A DNA stretch of 64,000 nt from Brevipalpus yothersi (lineage: Eukaryota > Arthropoda > Arachnida > Trombidiformes > Tenuipalpidae), in assembly GCA_003956705.1 (NCBI GenBank), contig QZCP01000590.1, forward strand, positions 124,001 to 188,000, written 5' to 3'. A program made the translations under genes and the position numbers. Shown piece by piece: positions 56,567-64,000 of this stretch (position 1 is the stretch's first letter; every line of letters begins with the position of its first letter). Under the pieces are notes generated by a model. It saw only the letters and a list, made by a program, of their open reading frames with translations. It had not been told where the DNA came from and did not search any database.

Positions 56567-59500
56567 TTGGTTAAAATTCAAATTCAACAAATCAATAAAA
56601 TTAGATTTAATTAGAGAATTTTAGGAAAATGGCTCATGGTCTACCAAACATACCTGCGACTAGAAGGATTGCCTTCTTTTCTGGATGTATTTCCATTTGT
56701 CGGGCTATCCATTGGCCATCAAAATGAGCCCACCACCAACCTCGCTGACCAGTGGCCGAAGATGGACGTACAAAAGGTATTCGGAAGTATCGCTGCTCTT
56801 TGCGCGATTTAACACTATCACCACCACGACCTTCCAATGGGCCCAGATTGTGCATAATGGAATCTGGTGCTCGCGATTCTTCTGACACCTCCTTGGTACG
56901 CGAATTTTTCAGTTTCCATGCATGATACACTTTCAATCGCCGGTGGAATTCTTCTTTACATGCTTCCAGTAGCTCAATATCGCAAGATGTGTTAATTATA
57001 TCACGAAGATCTGAGTATTTCCACTTGGACAAATCATACTTTTTATCACCAGCCGACTTGATTGGCCCACCACCGTACACTGATAGTGCGGATGATGGTG
57101 GAATTGTTGGTGGTGATACTGATGGGACATAACCATTGGGAGATGATGATGGTGAAGATGGTGATGATGATTCTTGAGCCAAACGAAGTGCCAGAGCATG
57201 ATCAAGAGCCTCTTGTTCCATTCGTTTTTGATCCAATTGTCTTTGGGCTTGGATGTCAATGTTCATCTGATCTTGTAATCGTTTGGCCACCTCATGATCA
57301 TCGATAATCTCTTTCGTTTTAGATGATTCAAGTTTAAATCTTTCATCCAATTCAGCACGCTTACGTTTCAGATCTTCTTCTTCCTTACGTTTACGTTCTT
57401 CTTCTTCTTTTTTACGTCTTTCCTGTTCCATTATTTCCTGCATCTTTCGAACTTTCTCCTCTTCCGACACTTTACTTCTCAGTAAACTTAACTGTTCATT
57501 GATGGCTCCGTTAATTTTGTTCACACGATCGTTAATCTCTTGTTCAACGATTTTATTGGATGATCTACAGTATCGAATTGTTTCATCGATTTGCTTCTGA
57601 ATATCAGCCATTTTTGATCGGAATTTTGTTTGCTCATCAGTTGATTTAAGCTTTTGTAGTAGAGTTGGCATTGAATCCAAAAGTTGTCCAACTTTCTTCA
57701 CTTTCATGATACCAATAAATCTGTTAAATCGAGAGTGAGATTCAGTTAGCTCAGTTGTTTTGTTAGGGAAAAGCTGATAATACTGGATGGATGATATTAG
57801 AATTCATGATGATCCATACCTTGGTCTATAATTTTTTCTAGCAAGATATCCTCTTGCATTGGATTGTATCTTGATGACCATGTGTTTTCGATAGATGATC
57901 TTATTTTTCACTGAAAAAATGCGTCAAAATAGCTAAAATTAAGTATTCATGCATATTCAGATGATAATCGATCATGATCTTTATCAGTTCTATCTGAATT
58001 TTATTGACATGAGAACTAAACTGGAGGACTTTAACCTTATAATTTGAGTTCCAAAAGTCACTTGAGCAAATTAATGAATATAAAGCTGACTGATCATCTG
58101 ATTACACATGTGAACATTGATAAAGCACTGGAAGTGTACAAATGAATGATCAAATCAGAAAGCTCAATTGTGAAAAGTTGATTAAAGTAGCTATCTCATG
58201 TCTTAATTAGCGTATATATCACCGAAACCCTGAGAAAATATCATTAACTCAGGTGATGATATTCACACACACATACATGAAAATGAGAATGAAGCTCATT
58301 TAAAGGTGTCTCATGGGAAAAAATAGTAGTTGACACTTACATTTGATCACCGATAAGGCACACCATTGGAACATTTTCCATCTACTGATGACAACCCATT
58401 TGGCTACCTTAGATACGAGTTGGGATAAATGTTCAGGATCTGATTTCATGAGTTGATCGAACTCGGCAAATTTGCCTGATCTGAAGAACACTTTGGAACT
58501 TCCAAATTTATAGTCACTTTCACTCAATCCAAGAGCTTTGAACAGTGTACGACAAAACATTCTCGGCTCCAGACGACATAATTTGGGTGGCAAATGATGT
58601 TGATACAGATTGTAAAGTTCTGTGAAGGAAGTTCTCGATGGAAAACCTTGTTGCATAAGTTCCAGCACAGATGCCATACCGGAGCACCGTAATTGTGACA
58701 AAATATGTCCACCCTCAAATTTATGAGGAACCATATGCAAATTGGGCTTGATACACCGAATGAAGTGGGTACCAGTTGATCGTAATTTGCTGACCAATTC
58801 ATTCAATTGATTACGAAATTTTCCACCAACACTAACAAACGTTAACTTACCACTCGGTGGCTTATGGCTTGATGTACCATTGGATTGGACGGAATGTTCT
58901 TGGAACATCTCTTTGATGAGACTATTTTTCGCTTCCGACATTAAACTTTGCAATGAATTGTGAAGTGCATCATTATTTTTCTCAATAAAAGCACCAGTCT
59001 GATAGCATACAGCACCGGCAAAGTGTCGAATGAGAAAGCCTTCATCATCACGAAGTTCTCGATCATCTCTCAGCTTCGATTTTCGTGGTACAGCCAACCG
59101 GAAGTGATCCTTATTGTGAACATACACAGACTCGGTGAAATGTGTTGAACTTGGCTTGGGTAACTTGCTTTCCTCATCCAGCAGATCGAAAATTCCAGTT
59201 GATTTGCCTTCCAACAGGGCAATACAATCACTATTGTCAATATAATTGATATGTTTCAAGCCGAGACCTTCTTTCTCATATAGTAGCTGTTCTTCTCTCA
59301 ATATTCGTTCATTGAACACTTGTTGCAACTTTTCATTACAATAATTGATGCAAAATTGTTCAAAACTATTGTGCTTAAAGTATTCAAAGCCGGCAATGTC
59401 CAGAACACCAATATAGTATGATGATTGAAAATAGGGAATACTTTTGTTAATCACTTGGGTGACAATATGATCAAATAAACGGGAATACAGTGCTTTGGCC

Positions 59501-60218
59501 AATGCATCACGAGCATTGGCCGCTTCATGAACTTTCAATGGTACCAAATAGACGGTACCTTTGTGGCCACCTTTGCTGGTTTGCATGATTCGGCTGAGAA
59601 GACACTGTTGCAGCTCTTCCGCTTCGATGCCCATCAGATCGGCAGCCGTTTCCAGTGCATGCATAGAGGTGCCACTAACCTGGCATCCGCCTCGACTATC
59701 CTCCGGACTATCCTCAAAATTGATATTACCCAAGTGTAGTACCGATGACACCACCCTGTAGATGTCCATTTTATCTTTCACACCGAAATGGGTGAGAGCC
59801 GCATCGGTGATGGCAAAGTCACCACAATCGTTCACTATTGCATCGGTTAGGGAACCTTTCGATCGCTGGACAGCCGACAGCCGTTCTGGGCCTATTTTTT
59901 CCTTACCAGACTTGCTGCCAAAATATTGTGTACACCCGCGATTGAGATAATGAAAATCATCTGGATTGGACAATTTCAGCTTGGACCATGTTTCCGGTGG
60001 CAGTCCAGCACATAATTGATAAAATATATGATAATTCCTTTCACCCGAACTTTGGCCACATATTCGAGATTTTTCCAATAAGTAGTGGGATATAAAGCCC
60101 CCTACAACTGCATACTGAACATGTGTTGGGTAAGGTGTATAATGTTTGGCCCACCAGTAGAAGATGTGGAAAATGAAGGTTATCATCAGACACAATTGGT
60201 TGATTTAGGAACCGGTGG

Positions 60219-60286
<68 letters not shown>

Positions 60287-61615
60287 AGTGAGTGTTGTGT
60301 GTTGTGTGTTTGGGTTGTTAAGTTTTGAAAAAGTTCCGATTGAATAGTTACCTTGCCATTGAAGTGGATCTCGATAAATTTACCGAATCTACTGCTGTTG
60401 TTGTTACGGACTGTTTTGGCGTTTCCAAAAGCTTCTAGAACTGGATTTGCTGTGGGAAAACGTTTTTTGATGGTGAAAAATGGGAGAGAAAGAGAATAAA
60501 AGAGAATAGTTACACTGATTGGAAATTGATTTTTCATTTTCTCGAAAGTGATCGAAGAAGAAAGGACAGAGTAGTGATAATAGATAATCGGTTTAGTGGA
60601 TTGTCCAAATCATGCAACATCCGGTGATAGTGTTTCTCGCCAGGAATAGGAGAAGGGGTCTCAAAAATGCTGACCATGATGCATTGTGCATTGTATGTGT
60701 TGAGTAAAATGTTTTACCTGCGAGAATAAGTTTTTCGATATGACCAGAATTTGAGCTCCATGATTCGCACAGATAGCGGAGAACATATTTTGTGGATTCC
60801 GTTTTACCAGCTCCTGATTCTCCACTCACTATGATGGATTGACTTTGTTTGAAAGCTCTCATATCACGGAATGCTTTATCCGCTATTCGTACAAATAGAA
60901 ATAAGATAAAATAGAAAAAATAGAATAAGGAGAGAGAAAGATGAATAAGAAAAAAGGACAAGATGAGCTCGATAGTGTAGTAAAGTGTAGTGAAGATGAA
61001 GAGGATGATGGAAGAAATGATGAAGAAGGAGAACAAGTAAAAACAAGTTAAAGATGGATAATGGCTGCTGAAATAGATGAAAAGTGTATAAGTGTATTCT
61101 GCTGCCTTTTCAATAACACTTGTTCAATTTTTCTTCAGTTATATTGGATGAAGAGAGGGTATTTTTTCAATGATGTTAAAAATGCTTCTTTTTTCGGGAA
61201 CCAACTTAAGGGAAAAAGAGTTACAGACAAAATTGAGTACTTTGTCGAAACAATTGACACACAAAAGTTGAATTCATTTTGAATTTTCTTCTTCTAACTA
61301 ACGGATTCTCGAAGATTGAAACAGATCTCAAACTACGATGTCAAAGATCATATACCGTGATTCTCGAATATAAGGTATTACTATTTATCAGAGTAGACAA
61401 TCAAAATTGGTGAAAAGTAACTTACCGATTGCAAACACGTGAGGCGGAAGAACACCCAATGATTTTCCTTGATACTTTTTGATTGTTTCTGATGAGTACA
61501 AATTTTTGACATCAAAATAGGGGTTGATTGAGATCAAAATATTCGCAACGTATGTCTGGCAAATAGAATGATAAAAAATGTCCAAGTTAAGAATATATAT
61601 ATTCTGATAGTTACC

Positions 61616-61653
<38 letters not shown>

Positions 61654-61839
61654 ACTGTCTTTCTCCCATCACCCAAACTTAATAAGTATGACCAACAACA
61701 CTCACGTAGATTATATCTTTCTCATATCGGACTCTCAGATTGTTGAGAAGTGTGGCTTCATTGAGAAACATGAGGGCACCTGAAAAAAAGCGAGATAATT
61801 TATGATTGATATCAGAAAGACTATTATTTCGACCAGGTT

Positions 61840-61871
<32 letters not shown>

Positions 61872-62176
61872 CTTCTTCCTCAATAAATAATCAGATAAAC
61901 TTACAATTGTCATCAACATGCTTGTCTGTTGCTGGATCCGCAGGATATAGACTATCGTATGGTGCTTTAATGGTCTGTTTATTGGATAGAATGTATGATA
62001 GTTGTGTGAATTTGAGTTTTTGTGGGAAAAAAAGGTAGATTTAATGCAGTCAAAAGTATACTCACTTGATCTGAGCTTTTCGGCTTAACAGTAACAACTT
62101 CGGTACCAATGTCCACAATGGTTCCGAAAACATAGCCCCTATCCGGATCCGGTGCCCAAACATGTTGTGATTCCAT
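56355..62176 (-). CDS. Myo6: Unconventional myosin VI (minus-end-directed actin motor)
   Basis: Ten exons on the minus strand: 62176-62066, 61974-61905, 61779-61706, 61555-61426, 60882-60718, 60449-60352, 60114-58341, 57910-57820, 57720-56654 and 56488-56355, total 1237 aa (human about 1290). All phases join. Motor: N-terminal VWAPDPDRGYVFGTIVDIG, P-loop GESGAGKT (149-156), switch I NNNSSRFGKF (199-208) and switch II DIAGFE (about 455). The converter/IQ region has SRWKMFQWCALSVIK and the IQ-like motif IQSNARGYLARKNYRPR. A Glu/Lys/Arg-rich single-helix or coiled region covers about 922-967. The cargo-binding domain has YDLSKWKYSDLRDIINTSCD, the adaptor-binding HRRLKVYHAWK, FRIPFVRPSS and the Dab2-site equivalent RGWWWAHFDGQWIARQM. 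It ends ...MCELSLDETRLTSKRGAEIL. Known role: endocytic transport, cell adhesion and actin anchoring (jaguar in Drosophila). The C terminus is about 30 residues shorter than in vertebrates. Confidence 0.95.
56497..56562. repeat. (GA)n microsatellite in the last myosin VI intron
   Basis: A GA run on the plus strand, so CT on the sense strand of myosin VI. It ends 8 bases before the acceptor AG of the last exon and so sits where the polypyrimidine tract should be. Confidence 0.95.
60221..60284. repeat. (GA)n microsatellite in myosin VI intron 6
   Basis: A GA run within the intron 60115-60351, CT on the sense strand. Confidence 0.95.
61619..61650. repeat. (CT)n microsatellite in myosin VI intron 3
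   Basis: A CT run on the plus strand, GA on the sense strand of the gene, inside the intron 61556-61705. Confidence 0.9.
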
Positions 62177-64000
62177 TGTGGTAATGTGATGCTTGTGTAT
62201 GTGTATGTGTGTTTCGTGTATTTATATGTATACAATTCGATGAACTTTTATGGAATCTGCTGAGCTTAGTTGAATTGATGTGCTTTCAAAGAAGAGATGA
62301 CTCTATTGACTGATCTTGCTTTGTATGTATGTATTTGTGTAGACTACCTCTTGAGATCGATGGCTTTAGGCTGCGAGAGAGAATAAAGAATGATGATGAT
62401 GATTTGCTAATATTCTTTTTCCAAAATGATGATTCTCAAGTGTTGAAATATGATTTGAATTTTTTCACATTCTTTCTCTCTCTCTCTTTCAGAAAAACTC
62501 TCTATGATGATCCAATGTTTACTGTTCTGGTATCGATTAAGCGGGAAAAATAGTGATAGAACGAAATAGTTTGGGAAGAGCAAAAATTCGTTTTTTTTTC
62601 ACTCTGTATGTCACTATTGATAATGTATAGAGAAAAATAGAGACGAAAATGACAATTCAGTTAACCAAGCGTTTCAAGAGGAGCAAGGTTAAAGGAATCA
62701 AGTCGAATTAAAGTCTTTCAATTACGTTCTCCACATCTCATTGATCATTTGAGAGAAGGTAAAAATAAGAGTTAAAGAAAAGAGAGAGAGAGATTTTAGT
62801 GAAAAAGGTTGTGGATCTGTTTTAAGAGAATACACATTCAGTCAAGTTTAGCGATCAGGTACCCTTAGATTTGGATGGATTGTGATGATCACTACTTATT
62901 CTACTACAAAAAGTGTGAATCATTGAGTATCTTTTATCGCTAAATTTTATCAAACTGAACAACTGTATCAGCAAAAAACTTTCAACATACGCACACAATC
63001 TTAGGTTGAGAATCTGTTTTGCCCTGATGAATCTCTAACGGTTTTTGTGTTTTGTACGTATGTGTGTGTGTGTGTGTGTGTGTGAATGTGTAGGTATAAT
63101 TCTATTCTATAATTACTACTATTACTACTAATAGCTTCAATTGATTTATTAAAAGATTTACCTTTCCTTAAGGTTGTAAATTTTTTTCACTAATTTACAT
63201 CTCTCTAACCAAATTCTCATTAGTTTCAATTAGACATCAAGTCTGATCAAACATTGTCGTTTACAGTTGATTTCAATTAATGACTATTATAGATGATGGT
63301 GATGATGATCATTTAACCGGGAATACTTTCACAACACTGAACTGATGCTATTTTTCCCCCCAAGAATCATTCGAAGAAATATGGATGAAAACAATTCTCA
63401 GCATTCAAAGTTGCAAATCAATGGAGCACAAAACAGCAGGATCATCGCAAAAACAGTGATGATAAAACAATCAGTAGAAAAATGATTTTTCATGTGGGAA
63501 ATATCTTCCAAATCATAATCGAAGGATTCCTTTGGAACCTTGATAATTGGTTATATTCACTAGAGAGACACAACAAAAACCACACACATCAAACACAACC
63601 TACTCTGGCAAGCAAACAAGGAAATCAGCTTGGGAAGAATTGAAGAAACAATTTTGTCTACCCACACCATAGAAGAGAAAATTATCATCATGAATATAAT
63701 AATTTGAATGCTCACCTGTCGAAGGTATATTCCGAGAAAGAAAAGGAGAGAAAATGAATGTATAATATTACTGCACAAACAGTGATGATGAGAACGGAAT
63801 TAAATGTAAGATCACAGTCAGTCCAAGTATGTCGATGATGAAGTGGCAAAAGAGTTTGTATCCCAATATTTTATTCCAATATTCATGAGATTAGAACACA
63901 TTACATCCAAAACAAATAATAAGTGGTGAGTCACAATTGTAAATCAACTATCTTCCATTGAAGAAGAATAGATGATGTTGGGTTTCGTTGTGTGTGTAAG
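62177..64000. other. Upstream region of myosin VI
   Basis: About 1.8 kb without a recognised gene. It contains TG dinucleotide runs at about 63060-63085 and pyrimidine-rich or purine-rich short stretches. It probably includes the myosin VI promoter and 5' untranslated region. Confidence 0.5.

Noticed and set aside
1..64000. Search for CRISPR arrays, bacterial operons or viral genes
   Set aside because: Introns, a eukaryotic tRNA with internal promoter boxes and animal gene families throughout; no direct-repeat/spacer array and no viral hallmark gene.

Overview
This is eukaryotic nuclear DNA: AT-rich, with short GT-AG introns, long (CT)n/(GA)n microsatellites, one tRNA-Gly gene and one 175-base assembly gap (42780-42954). 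The gene content (VPS13, brachyury-type T-box, myosin VI, TFIIF-alpha, PC4, METTL1, RTF1, MsrB, a short ionotropic receptor) fits a compact arthropod genome. I infer a mite or other small chelicerate from the density, the intron size and the divergent ionotropic receptor. No species-diagnostic sequence was recognised. All exon models are hand-made from splice signals, phase and family similarity.

Layout. 0.8-2.3 kb (+): three-exon brachyury-like T-box gene. 2.7-3.3 kb (-): single-exon, single-pass membrane protein not recognised. 4.0-13.6 kb (+): VPS13 copy 1. 14.1-17.1 kb (-): divergent ionotropic receptor plus an orphan duplicate of its last exon. 17.5-18.3 kb: unresolved Cys-rich open frames on both strands. 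18.5-28.1 kb (+): VPS13 copy 2, with the same exon structure but extra low-complexity insertions.

29.7-39.7 kb (+): compact run of housekeeping genes: TFIIF-alpha, tRNA-Gly(CCC), PC4/SUB1, METTL1, RTF1 and methionine-R-sulfoxide reductase. Three of these act in RNA polymerase II transcription. 40.3-42.2 kb (-): 3' part of a nuclear-receptor-like zinc-finger gene with no visible ligand-binding domain; its first finger is not found where expected. 42.2-44.1 kb: GA repeats and the gap.

44.1-53.4 kb: a block of about 4 kb present in two full tandem copies and one partial copy. The two full copies each carry an intact two-exon gene for a small secreted protein (about 91-93 aa) not recognised from any family. 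All three carry decayed minus-strand exons of a membrane-protein gene. 54.4-55.1 kb (-): another orphan single-pass membrane protein. 56.4-62.2 kb (-): complete ten-exon myosin VI. 62.2-64 kb: upstream DNA without a recognised gene.

Most notable: the tandem VPS13 pair, the new-looking secreted family on a tandem segmental duplication, the split or misplaced nuclear-receptor-type finger exons, and the orphan ionotropic-receptor exon.
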